IMG/VR virus record: IMGVR_UViG_3300037343_000006
Coordinates: 1-60,681 of that record
Origin: a virus
Reading direction: 5' to 3' (one strand)
Length of the DNA stretch: 60,681 nt
Under the pieces are notes generated by a model. That model did not search any database, was not told the DNA's origin, and saw only the letters and a list, made by a program, of their open reading frames with translations. The position numbers were made by a program, and so were the translations under genes. Each line of letters opens with the position of its first letter. The stretch's first letter is position 1. Shown here piece after piece: positions 26,336 to 32,423 of this stretch.

Positions 26336-26741
26336 CGAAGTTGTGTGTGAGGCGGCGCTCGATGCCGCACATGTCGAATAAGAAACTCATCATCTCCCCG
26401 CTGGGATCAGCCTTCTTCTCAGTGGTTTCGATGTCGCTGAGTTCCTCGCCGATGCGATAGTATAGTGAAGCGAACGGATGCCCACGTTCCTGTGCGAAGT
26501 TAGACGCCACGTCGATCAGGTGCTCGATACCCTGCACGTCGTCGTCGTTGTCATACCACTTGACATCTTCGGCTGCGTAATACAGCACGGGGTATTCACC
26601 CGCGTCGTAGTTCTTCCACCTCGCAGGTGCGAGGTTGTTGTCCGTCACACGCTGGTCCATCACATAGACTGCCAACACCTCGTCGCGTTGTGCCTTGTTC
26701 TTGAACGCCACAGCGATCAACACGTCACTTCTGTATCCCAT
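26331..26741 (-). CDS. Hypothetical protein, 136 aa
   Basis: ATG at 26741 chosen for GGAGAAG upstream; an in-frame GTG at 26852 overlapping the VWA gene stop would add 37 residues. The sequence MGYRSDVLIAVAFKNKAQRDEVLAVY with a later YYAAEDVKWYDNDDDVQ looks like a compact alpha/beta protein with an acidic loop; related short proteins occur in phages without assigned function. It sits between the VWA/metallopeptidase and the 349-aa gene. Confidence 0.75.
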   Translation of the reverse strand: MGYRSDVLIAVAFKNKAQRDEVLAVYVMDQRVTDNNLAPARWKNYDAGEYPVLYYAAEDVKWYDNDDDVQGIEHLIDVASNFAQERGHPFASLYYRIGEELSDIETTEKKADPSGEMMSFLFDMCGIERRLTHNFG

Positions 26742-26848
26742 GTTTCTTCTCCATATCTTTTTCTGTTTCGGTGTTAAGTGGTCTGGTGGGCTGCTTGCTA
26801 CCCACCGAGCCACACTTGTTATTACGACTAGGCCTACCTGCCGCCACT

Positions 26849-28078
26849 TCACATATCCCTCGATTCAATGTGCACGGTCTTGCCCACGTCAGGGCTGGCC
26901 CGCTCGTTGTCCAACACAGTCCACAGCACAGGGTGGTGCCACTCACCCCAGCCACCGAACAGATAGCCGTCGGTCAGCACGATCACTGCCTGCGCCTTGA
27001 TCTGTTTGTCTGCGATGTATTGTGGCACACAGCGCACGTCGGTGCCGCCGCCGCCCTTGGGCTTGGTAGACTGCACGATGTTGTCCGCTTCGGCCCCTTC
27101 ATACCGCTCGTCACCTGCCACGCGCGTGTCCCAATACAGGATGCGAATAGCCTCGGGGTGCACCGTGTCCGCCACCGATTTGATTTCGGCGAGGAAGGCA
27201 CCTAGTTCACGCGCACCGATGCTGCCTGACGTGTCGATAGCCACCACGATCTCACCGATACTCTCGCTGATACCACTCGGCAGGTAGATACCCGCGCCGA
27301 TGTAACGACGGTTGGGCCTGCGCCATGTCGAGTAGTCATTGCCCTGACAAGTTGTTTGCACGAAGTCACGCAGCACCTCGCGCCAGTCCACTTGTGGCTG
27401 CAACAGTTCAACCATGTCGCGGTCAGCACCACTGCCCAGCTTGCCAGCAGCCAGCGCACCTTGCCGCACAGCCTCGTCGATCTCACGCGCCAAGTCCCGC
27501 TGTTCTTCTGCGGTCATGTCGGACGCATCATCCCAGCCGTGCTCATCGAAGCCAGTTCCCGTGTTAGTGCCGCCACTAACACCACTGCCCTGCCCCTGCC
27601 CCTGCCCCTGCGGGGGCGGGTTCTTCTTGAGGTCGTTGAACACCTGCGCGCTGTCCCACCCACGATACTTGTCGTCGTAGCACCCGATGCTCAGCTTGCC
27701 GTCCATGGTGGCGAACAGGTCAGCGTTGTCGTCGACCAGCTTACCGTTGATGACGTAGTCACAGGCCATGTTGGCCAGCTGCGCGTTCTCCTTATAGAGA
27801 TGTTGCCACGTGGTGAGGTGGCGATAGAGTTTGTGATACACCTCGTGCAGCACAAGGAAGCGCAGCTGTCTGTCGTTGAGGTCGGCGATGAAGTCAGCGC
27901 CATACACCTCGTCCTTGCCGTTGGTATATGCAGTCGGACAACGCCACGCGTCATGCTCGACACGTCGTGCTCCGATCATCAGCACACCTACCAGCGCCCT
28001 GTATTTGAGGTTAGCCATGATGTCGATCACAGCCTTCTGCACCCTCTGGTCTGGCGTTAAGTTACCCATCATCAGCAT
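26849..28078 (-). CDS. Metallopeptidase/VWA-like protein (DUF2201 type), partner of MoxR
   Basis: 409 aa. An HExxH zinc motif lies early (H78-E79-V-Y-H82 in LHEVYHKLYRH), in the DUF2201 N-terminal metallopeptidase-like domain. A Pro/Gln/Gly-rich linker at about 153-180 follows, then a VWA-like domain with a MIDAS DTSGS at 282-286 and a GGGGTD motif. This two-domain form is the usual companion of MoxR AAA ATPases, like CobT with CobS or ViaA with RavA. MoxR is encoded two genes upstream. The pair could form an ATP-driven remodelling or metal-insertion machine acting on a host or phage target. Start is at 28078; an in-frame ATG at 28072 is possible. Confidence 0.88.
   Translation of the reverse strand: MLMMGNLTPDQRVQKAVIDIMANLKYRALVGVLMIGARRVEHDAWRCPTAYTNGKDEVYGADFIADLNDRQLRFLVLHEVYHKLYRHLTTWQHLYKENAQLANMACDYVINGKLVDDNADLFATMDGKLSIGCYDDKYRGWDSAQVFNDLKKNPPPQGQGQGQGSGVSGGTNTGTGFDEHGWDDASDMTAEEQRDLAREIDEAVRQGALAAGKLGSGADRDMVELLQPQVDWREVLRDFVQTTCQGNDYSTWRRPNRRYIGAGIYLPSGISESIGEIVVAIDTSGSIGARELGAFLAEIKSVADTVHPEAIRILYWDTRVAGDERYEGAEADNIVQSTKPKGGGGTDVRCVPQYIADKQIKAQAVIVLTDGYLFGGWGEWHHPVLWTVLDNERASPDVGKTVHIESRDM
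27563..27580 (-). promoter_or_regulatory. In-frame GTTAGTG/CACTAAC repeat inside the VWA gene
   Basis: 18 bp, 4-nt loop, codon-aligned as Val-Ser-Gly-Gly-Thr-Asn in the flexible linker between the metallopeptidase-like and VWA domains, where extra residues are easily tolerated. Confidence 0.65.
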
Positions 28079-28079
28079 G

Positions 28080-28400
28080 TTATTGTGCTCCCATATCTGA
28101 CCCGCCGAACAAGCGGGTCCACCAGCGTTTTAATGTCGACGTGGTAGTATCACTAACCACGTGTTTAGTTGCGTCCTCACTTGTTAGTGGCACACTAACA
28201 GTCTCGTATCTTTTCGGCTGCTTGTGCAGGCCCGTGACGTAGATGCGCTGCTGCACCGCGCCTCTCGAGCGGTTAAGTGCTTTGGCAATATCCCACGTGT
28301 CAAACCCTGCATGATACATGGTAAGCAATGTGTCAGTGTGCTCGTCCGTCCATGCTGTGCCGGTGTTACTCGGCGTCTTGCGCTTGTATCTCTTAGCCAT
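28080..28400 (-). CDS. SANT/Myb-like helix-turn-helix protein
   Basis: 106 aa from the ATG at 28400 (GAGGAG upstream). After a basic start, residues 14-58 read as a three-helix DNA-binding unit (AWTDEHTDTLLTMYHAGFDTWDIAKALNRSRGAVQQRIYVTGL), the type found in GcrA-like and Myb/SANT phage regulators. It lies between the MoxR and VWA genes. A GTTAGTG/CACTAAC repeat is embedded in frame downstream of the HTH. Likely an early transcription regulator. Confidence 0.8.
   Translation of the reverse strand: MAKRYKRKTPSNTGTAWTDEHTDTLLTMYHAGFDTWDIAKALNRSRGAVQQRIYVTGLHKQPKRYETVSVPLTSEDATKHVVSDTTTSTLKRWWTRLFGGSDMGAQ
28183..28199 (-). promoter_or_regulatory. In-frame GTTAGTG/CACTAAC repeat inside the SANT-like gene
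   Basis: 17 bp with a 3-nt loop. It starts on a codon boundary (Val-Ser-Val-Pro-Leu-Thr), like the 18-bp in-gene copies, but the odd length shifts the reading of its right arm. A second, diverged half-site (GTTAGTGATACTAC on minus) lies 27 bp away at 28144-28157. Confidence 0.65.
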
Positions 28401-28411
28401 TGTTTCTCTCC

Positions 28412-29503
28412 TCACTTCTTATCTGCTGCAAACAGGTAGTTGTTCTGCATGGCCCACGCCGTGAACTTCTTGTTGGTCATCACCATAGCCTGCTTGGAAT
28501 ACTTGGGAGCACGCACACCATTGGCGAACATACCCTGCGCTTCCTTGTCGAGCCGCTGCATATATTCCATCCACGCATCGAGCCAGTCACGCTCCAATGA
28601 TGCAAGTGTCCGATACACCACCATACAAATAGCTGCGGCAGAGGCAGGCACTAGTGCATTGAGCGGGTCTTTCTTGATGCTCTCCAGCGAGGGCAGCTGG
28701 TCAGCCAGACTGACAAAGGCCATCAGGTCCATCGCCGCACGGTCACCGATCGTGCCCATGAGCGCCGCCGTTGTAGTCTGCTGGTCGATCAGGTGGCGTT
28801 CCTTGAGAACATCCGAGGCAGCTTCGAGCGAGCGAGGTGTGACGAACGCTGCACGCTGTGCCTTGGGGTGGTAAATATATGGGTTCTCCTCGGGGTCTTT
28901 GATGTCCTCGAAGCCAAGGAACAGCTGCGGGTTGTCCTTGCACCAGCCCAACAGGGTGTGGTCCACGCCGTTGTTGATGCCCCACTCGATCCACTCCATG
29001 TTGCTCGGCTTGCGCGCAGTCACCACGGTGATGCGGTTACGTGCATGAGGTGGCAACAAGTCACCGACACCCTCGGCACCGAGGTTAGTGGTGGCGAACA
29101 CAACGCTGTCAGGATGCAGCTCGTAGCTACCGATCTTGCGCTCCAGCATGAGACGTAACAGTGCGTTCTTCACGGCGGGATTAGCCTTGCCATACTCGTC
29201 GATCATCAGGATAATTGGCCCGCCATGGTGCGCACCCAACTCCTCGTTGGTGGCATAGGTCACGTATCCTTTCCCGCTCGTCTTCATTATCTCAGGCAGC
29301 GTGATGTCACCCAAGTCCTTGGTGGTGCAGTCGAAGTAACACGCGGTGTGTTGTGGTAGATCGTTGGCGAGCGTGCGCAGCAGGCTGCTCTTGCCTGTGC
29401 CCATGTGGCCTTGCACCAGTGTGGTGCGCTTGTGACCCGTCGCCTTGATGAGTGCTGCGATCTGGTCGAGGTTGATGTGATACATCTGTTGTGCGGTAGT
29501 CAT
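28412..29503 (-). CDS. MoxR/CobS-like AAA+ ATPase
   Basis: 363 aa. Walker A GHMGTGKSS with K38, Walker B ILMIDE with D102-E103, sensor 1 FATTN with N140, and the MoxR-type substrate-loop region between them. The C-terminal 150 residues are helical. MoxR ATPases work as hexamers with VWA partners to remodel proteins or insert cofactors; the VWA partner is encoded two genes downstream and a DUF3150-like protein one gene upstream. Its ATG is preceded by AAGGAG and, 20 nt upstream, by a perfect dispersed hairpin. Confidence 0.9.
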   Translation of the reverse strand: MTTAQQMYHINLDQIAALIKATGHKRTTLVQGHMGTGKSSLLRTLANDLPQHTACYFDCTTKDLGDITLPEIMKTSGKGYVTYATNEELGAHHGGPIILMIDEYGKANPAVKNALLRLMLERKIGSYELHPDSVVFATTNLGAEGVGDLLPPHARNRITVVTARKPSNMEWIEWGINNGVDHTLLGWCKDNPQLFLGFEDIKDPEENPYIYHPKAQRAAFVTPRSLEAASDVLKERHLIDQQTTTAALMGTIGDRAAMDLMAFVSLADQLPSLESIKKDPLNALVPASAAAICMVVYRTLASLERDWLDAWMEYMQRLDKEAQGMFANGVRAPKYSKQAMVMTNKKFTAWAMQNNYLFAADKK

Positions 29504-29523
29504 GTGTAGTTCTCCTTGGTTGT

Positions 29524-29541
29524 GTTAGTGGCGGCACTAAC
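29524..29541 (-). promoter_or_regulatory. GTTAGTG/CACTAAC hairpin before the MoxR gene
   Basis: Perfect arms, 4-nt loop GCGG on plus. It fills the 73-bp gap between the DUF3150-like and MoxR genes and ends 20 nt before the MoxR ATG, directly before the SD. Confidence 0.75.
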
Positions 29542-29576
29542 GCCGCCTGTTTTGTTATGGTTCACTAGCCGACATC

Positions 29577-30458
29577 TTAGATGTCGAGCGAGGGCAGGGC
29601 CTTGATCGCTTTGTCCACGTTGCGCTTAGTCTCGCGGCGCAGCCACTCGTCCTCACGCAGTGCATCGGGTGTCACACCACGCATGGCTTCTTCGAGGTTG
29701 TCTGCCATGGCAGCCATCTGCATGTCGTTGGCCACGTTACACACACGCATCAGGTCGATCATCTCGGCCACGTTCTCCACGAGTGTGTCACGAAACACCT
29801 TCTTCTGTTCGTGGTCGGCGTAGTCGAGCCGCTCGCTCATGCGGGACAGCGCGTCGTATGTCCGCTTCCACACGTCCTTCATGGCGACACCCAACTGTGT
29901 GGTGTAGTAGTTCTGGTAGTGCGCGCGCAGTTCCTCGGCTGCGTCGTTGGCAATGTCGATGCGGAAGTCACCTGCATCGGGCAGCGGGATGTAAGTCAGC
30001 CTGAAGCTAAACTTGTTATGCAGGCTCTCGGTCGTGGGGTAGTCGGCGCGGATGAACAGGTCGCCCAGCTTTGTCTGTGCCTGCATGATCTCCCAGTCGT
30101 ATGCGTTCAGGAACAGCGCCACGAGCCGCCCGTATTCTGCCTGCAACGCGGTCATCTGCGCGTGATACTTGAAATACTGCGCTGTAGGCAGCAGGCGCAG
30201 CCCCGTGTCGGACCACGGCATGGTCATGGAATAGTGTGCGTTTCGCAGGTTGGCTGTGAATTTCTGCACTGCGCTCAATTCGGCGCAGTCGCCCAGCAGC
30301 TTCTTGTTCACGTTAGCTACGCCGTCAGCCGCGTAGTTCTGCGCTGTGATGTCCTTGGATGCGCGCTTGTCCAGCTTGCGTCCAGTCCACGTTGAGATGC
30401 TGAGTTCGACCAGCATGGATGACGACGAGATCGTCGGGGTATTAAAATCATTAGGCAT
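29577..30458 (-). CDS. Helical protein upstream of MoxR (DUF3150-like)
   Basis: 293 aa, SD GGAGAG before the ATG at 30458. Largely helical, with an SSSSMLVELSISTWTGRKLDK N-terminal block and a long central helical region, ending in a charged helix. Position, length and the Trp-Thr-Gly-Arg-Lys motif fit DUF3150 proteins, which I know as neighbours of MoxR/VWA genes in phages. The assignment is from memory of such clusters, so moderate. It is the first gene after the promoter at 30526-30566. Confidence 0.7.
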   Translation of the reverse strand: MPNDFNTPTISSSSMLVELSISTWTGRKLDKRASKDITAQNYAADGVANVNKKLLGDCAELSAVQKFTANLRNAHYSMTMPWSDTGLRLLPTAQYFKYHAQMTALQAEYGRLVALFLNAYDWEIMQAQTKLGDLFIRADYPTTESLHNKFSFRLTYIPLPDAGDFRIDIANDAAEELRAHYQNYYTTQLGVAMKDVWKRTYDALSRMSERLDYADHEQKKVFRDTLVENVAEMIDLMRVCNVANDMQMAAMADNLEEAMRGVTPDALREDEWLRRETKRNVDKAIKALPSLDI

Positions 30459-30475
30459 CGTGTTCTCTCTCCAGT

Positions 30476-30493
30476 GTTAGTGCCGCCACTAAC
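30476..30493 (-). promoter_or_regulatory. GTTAGTG/CACTAAC hairpin before the DUF3150-like gene
   Basis: Perfect arms, 4-nt loop. It lies at the end of the ~73-nt leader that starts at the 30.54-kb promoter, 17 nt before the ATG. Confidence 0.75.
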
Positions 30494-30525
30494 AAGTGAC
30501 GGCTGGTTTGTTGTAGTGTGTTTTT

Positions 30526-30566
30526 GTGGTATATCTTACTATACCACAACGTCGTCCTTATCGCAA
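30526..30566 (-). promoter_or_regulatory. Leftward sigma70-type promoter PL2 with palindromic operator
   Basis: On the minus strand: TTGCGA (30566-30561), 17-nt spacer, TATAGT (30543-30538). A palindrome GTGGTATA-N6-TATACCAC (30526-30547, perfect 8-bp arms) covers the -10 box and start site. It overlaps the 3' end of the 89-aa gene. The same arrangement occurs at 31568-31609. Confidence 0.75.
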
Positions 30567-30808
30567 ATTTGGTGGACCCTGCACTGATCGTGCAGCGTGA
30601 GGTGTATGTCTGCCCGCTCGGCTTTCATGATTACGCGCTCGGTATCCCTGCACCACCAACTCTCGGTCCGCCCGCCCGCCTCGTAGACCGCGAGAAAAGG
30701 CGCGAATGGGTCAAACGTATCTTCCCATATATCCAACGGGCCCGCCTGCCCACGAAACACAAGGGGCCATAGGTTTGTCTCGGCGCGCACGTTCCATCGC
30801 GGCGTCAT
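30539..30808 (-). CDS. Hypothetical acidic protein, 89 aa
   Basis: ATG at 30808, AAGGTG upstream, directly after the stop of the zinc-ribbon gene. Trp-rich (WNVRAETNLWPLVF, SWWCRDTERVI) with an acidic C-terminus (CDKDDVVV). The last codons overlap promoter PL2. No family recognised. Confidence 0.7.
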   Translation of the reverse strand: MTPRWNVRAETNLWPLVFRGQAGPLDIWEDTFDPFAPFLAVYEAGGRTESWWCRDTERVIMKAERADIHLTLHDQCRVHQICDKDDVVV

Positions 30809-30809
30809 G

Positions 30810-31013
30810 TTATCGCACCTTCTGGTTAAGTTGTTTCAGTTCGGCTTTCTTGTTCACCCGCGTGTAGCCCTGCTTTGGCAGGGGGACGATGCACCATGAG
30901 GTGCGCATCGCGATAGCGGCTTCCTCGCCGCATGGCAGACAGGTCTGGTAGCCCAGCGCGCGCCGCGCAGCGGGATAGGTGTCACCGCAGGTGAGGCAAT
31001 AACAATCAAGCAT
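30810..31013 (-). CDS. Small zinc-ribbon protein
   Basis: 67 aa from the ATG at 31013. Two CxxC pairs (C6/C9 and C25/C28) with the intervening YPAARRALGYQ form a typical zinc ribbon; a basic tail (KKAELKQLNQKVR) follows. Probably binds nucleic acid or RNA polymerase, as many early phage zinc ribbons do. The start overlaps the previous gene's end and is preceded, 13 nt upstream, by a dispersed hairpin. Confidence 0.8.
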   Translation of the reverse strand: MLDCYCLTCGDTYPAARRALGYQTCLPCGEEAAIAMRTSWCIVPLPKQGYTRVNKKAELKQLNQKVR

Positions 31014-31212
31014 CTTCTTTCTCCTTGTTAGTGGCGGCACTAACAGCCTCGTCGAAGCTGAAACCCGCATGCACGTCGCACCCGATGCCGTAGGCCTGAT
31101 CGACCTTGATGTTGGCACGGTAGAGTGCAGTGAGTTGCTCGTCGGTGAGCGGGCAGGTGGTGAACCCATAGAACGCGAAGTCGCGCATGATAGTTGCGAT
31201 ATACCATTTCAT
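31006..31212 (-). CDS. Small hypothetical early protein, 68 aa
   Basis: ATG at 31212 with AAGGAGAAG upstream. Sequence opens MKWYIATIMRDFAFYGF and continues with a helix-rich region (LTDEQLTALYRANIKVDQAYGIG) and an acidic end. The C-terminal codons contain a GTTAGTG/CACTAAC repeat that also serves as leader of the zinc-ribbon gene. Unknown function. Confidence 0.7.
   Translation of the reverse strand: MKWYIATIMRDFAFYGFTTCPLTDEQLTALYRANIKVDQAYGIGCDVHAGFSFDEAVSAATNKEKEDA
31027..31044 (-). promoter_or_regulatory. GTTAGTG/CACTAAC repeat serving both coding and leader
   Basis: 18 bp, 4-nt loop. Read in frame as Val-Ser-Ala-Ala-Thr-Asn at the end of the 68-aa gene, and at the same time 13 nt before the ATG of the zinc-ribbon gene, with AAGGAG abutting the stem. 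Confidence 0.75.
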
Positions 31213-31222
31213 CTTCTTCTCC

Positions 31223-31504
31223 TTACTTGTTCTCGCTGTATGACCAGCGTTCTCGTGTTAGTGGGTTGGTCTTGTTAAATGCACCGAAGGTGCGGGACTC
31301 GGCCTCGTCGCGGTTCCACTCTTTGTGCTTGGCACGGGGGGCTGTCTTGACGCCTGCTTTGGCCCGCAGGATGAACGCTTTGCCTTGGGCTTCTCGGGCG
31401 ACAGCGGCACGATAGTGGGTGGCGCACAGGGTGCGCAGCTCTTCTTTTGTCAGGCCCGCGAGGGGTCGCTGGTTCTTGTCTTGTGATAACATCTTTTCAC
31501 ACAT
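31223..31504 (-). CDS. First gene of the leftward operon, basic 93-aa protein
   Basis: ATG at 31504 with AAGGA upstream. Basic and helical: LAGLTKEELRTLCATHYRAAVAREAQGKAF, then Lys/Arg-rich (KTAPRAKHKEWNRDEAE). No family recognised. As the first product from promoter PL1 it is a candidate immediate-early protein acting on the host. A GTTAGTG/CACTAAC hairpin lies 15 nt before its start. Confidence 0.7.
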   Translation of the reverse strand: MCEKMLSQDKNQRPLAGLTKEELRTLCATHYRAAVAREAQGKAFILRAKAGVKTAPRAKHKEWNRDEAESRTFGAFNKTNPLTRERWSYSENK

Positions 31505-31519
31505 CGGGTGGTGTTCCTT

Positions 31520-31536
31520 GTTAGTGCGTCACTAAC
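31520..31536 (-). promoter_or_regulatory. GTTAGTG/CACTAAC hairpin in the PL1 leader
   Basis: Perfect arms, 3-nt loop CGT on plus. It is the only element between the PL1 start region and the first gene's SD. Confidence 0.75.
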
Positions 31537-31567
31537 AGTGGCGCGGGGTGTTGCAGGGGAGTATTTG

Positions 31568-31609
31568 GTGGTATGATTTAACTATACCACGCCTATCAGG
31601 CTATGTCAA
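31568..31609 (-). promoter_or_regulatory. Leftward sigma70 promoter PL1 with palindromic operator
   Basis: Minus strand: consensus TTGACA (31609-31604), exact 17-nt spacer, TATAGT (31586-31581). A palindrome GTGGTAT-N9-ATACCAC (31568-31590) overlaps the -10 box. It should drive the whole leftward operon, with a leader of about 70 nt before the ATG at 31504. The operator implies repression by a dimeric DNA-binding protein. Confidence 0.85.
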
Positions 31610-32009
31610 ATGATGGTGAATGGTGGTGAATAGAGGTAAGGGGACGTATGTTCTTGGATGTTCTCACTTCTAATAGGTCGCGAACGCGCAGTGCCTTGAT
31701 TTCATTGAAATGTTCGGATGTTCGTTTTTTAGTTAAAATAGTATATACCTATTAAAAACCCTTCTTGGATTCAGCGATTTGCGAACATGCGGGGGGACAG
31801 CTGCGCTGGGATGTATTAACTGCATTCTCGACAATTTGCGAACATTTGTTTGTTTTCAATGACTTACAAAAAACCATTTGCGAACATTTGTTTGTTTTCA
31901 ATGGGTTACAAAAAGGCCATTTTGCGAACATAGAGAACATTGTGGAATATCAATGGGTTACGCGGACACGCACCATCAGATGATACTTTACGATAGGCGC
32001 TTTTTTGGC
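31610..32009. other. Non-coding control region between leftward and rightward promoters
   Basis: About 400 bp without a supportable gene. It is clearly more AT-rich than the flanks, with A/T runs at 31725-31760, the iteron-like repeats and GTGGTGAAT direct repeats near 31612-31630. Open frames here are short, lack SDs, and are built from the repeats. A replication origin or early switch is the likely use. Confidence 0.6.
31777..31931. repeat. Iteron-like direct repeats (ATTTGCGAACAT family)
   Basis: ATTTGCGAACAT occurs at 31777, 31834 and 31876, and as ATTTTGCGAACAT at 31919. The last three are about 42 bp apart and part of a longer unit (GAACATTTGTTTGTTTTCAATG then TTACAAAAA). Inverted ATGTTC motifs occur at 31648, 31658, 31710 and 31718. 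Located in AT-rich non-coding DNA beside the early promoter, they could be replication-initiator or repressor sites. Confidence 0.6.
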
Positions 32010-32051
32010 TTGACAACCAGAAGAAAAACCTCCATACACTACGTGTATGGA
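32010..32051 (+). promoter_or_regulatory. Rightward promoter-like element PR1 with palindrome
   Basis: TTGACA at 32010-32015, 17-nt spacer, CATACA as a weak -10 (32033-32038). A palindrome TCCATACAC-N3-GTGTATGGA (32031-32051, 9-bp arms) covers the -10 and start region, as an operator would. No gene with a convincing RBS follows in the next 400 bp. Confidence 0.55.
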
Positions 32052-32116
32052 GTCCAGCACGCCACTCAACCCCCAGCTGTGACACTCGACGCTCCCCTAA
32101 GAACTGGTTTCGGTAT

Positions 32117-32133
32117 GTTAGTGTCACACTAAC
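32117..32133. promoter_or_regulatory. GTTAGTG/CACTAAC repeat downstream of PR1
   Basis: Perfect arms, 3-nt loop TCA on plus. It closes the first of two diverged tandem units of the control region. Confidence 0.65.
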
Positions 32134-32144
32134 AAAATAGGGGC

Positions 32145-32187
32145 TTGACAACCGCAGGTAAAAGTTCGATACACGGAGTGTATCGAA
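32145..32187 (+). promoter_or_regulatory. Rightward promoter-like element PR2 with palindrome
   Basis: TTGACA at 32145-32150, 17-nt spacer, GATACA as -10 (32168-32173). The palindrome TTCGATACAC-N3-GTGTATCGAA (32165-32187, 10-bp arms) shares the core ATACAC-N3-GTGTAT with PR1, 135 bp upstream. The segments after both promoters share CTCGACGCTCC and CTAAGAACTGGT and end in a GTTAGTG/CACTAAC repeat. Confidence 0.55.
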
Positions 32188-32271
32188 TCCTACAGCACAC
32201 TCAACCACGCCGCGAACGACTTATCGCGCGGTGCTGCGGCTCGACGCTCCTCTAAGAACTGGTCTCAATTT

Positions 32272-32288
32272 GTTAGTGTGACACTAAC
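32272..32288. promoter_or_regulatory. GTTAGTG/CACTAAC repeat downstream of PR2
   Basis: Perfect arms, 3-nt loop TGA. It closes the second tandem unit, just before the duplicated leftward terminators. Confidence 0.65.
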
Positions 32289-32311
32289 AAAGATGGCGTA
32301 ACGGCAGGCAC

Positions 32312-32344
32312 AAAAAAAGGCCCGCCCGCCGAAGCGGATGGGCC
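32312..32344 (-). terminator. Leftward rho-independent terminator, distal copy
   Basis: On the minus strand an 11-bp GC-rich stem (one mismatch) with a TTCG tetraloop is followed by seven T residues. It is the second terminator reached from the 172-aa/24-aa cassette. Confidence 0.85.
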
Positions 32345-32386
32345 AGTGTCACGGGGTCATAAGTAGGAAGGCGTAACGGCAGGCAC

Positions 32387-32419
32387 AAAAAAAGGCCCGC
32401 CCGCCGAAGCGGATGGGCC
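32387..32419 (-). terminator. Leftward rho-independent terminator, proximal copy
   Basis: Identical to the copy 75 bp away. It begins 4 bp beyond the stop of the 24-aa gene, so it ends the cassette transcript. Confidence 0.9.
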
Positions 32420-32423
32420 AGTG

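Noticed and set aside
26725-26955. Leftward frame in the gap between the VWA and 136-aa genes
   Set aside because: The hydrophilic end looks gene-like, but no start codon with an SD lies in the gap and most of it overlaps the VWA gene.
31640-31730. Alphaproteobacterial LexA boxes (GTTC-N7-GTTC)
   Set aside because: The GTTC pairs here are spaced by 4-6 bases, not 7.
31752-31940. Leftward Cys-rich frame repeating LKTNKCSQ
   Set aside because: The repeated peptide is only the translation of the iteron DNA repeats; no SD is present.
31906-32085. A 59-codon leftward frame from GTG 32085 with AGGGGAG 6 nt upstream
   Set aside because: The SD is good, but the frame runs through the PR1 palindrome and promoter and the iteron repeats, composition is unlike neighbouring genes, and the parallel unit B has no start at the matching place. 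Kept as control DNA.
18037-32288. Dispersed hairpins as transcription terminators
   Set aside because: No T-run follows on either strand, several lie inside genes, and others sit before SDs of continuing operon genes.
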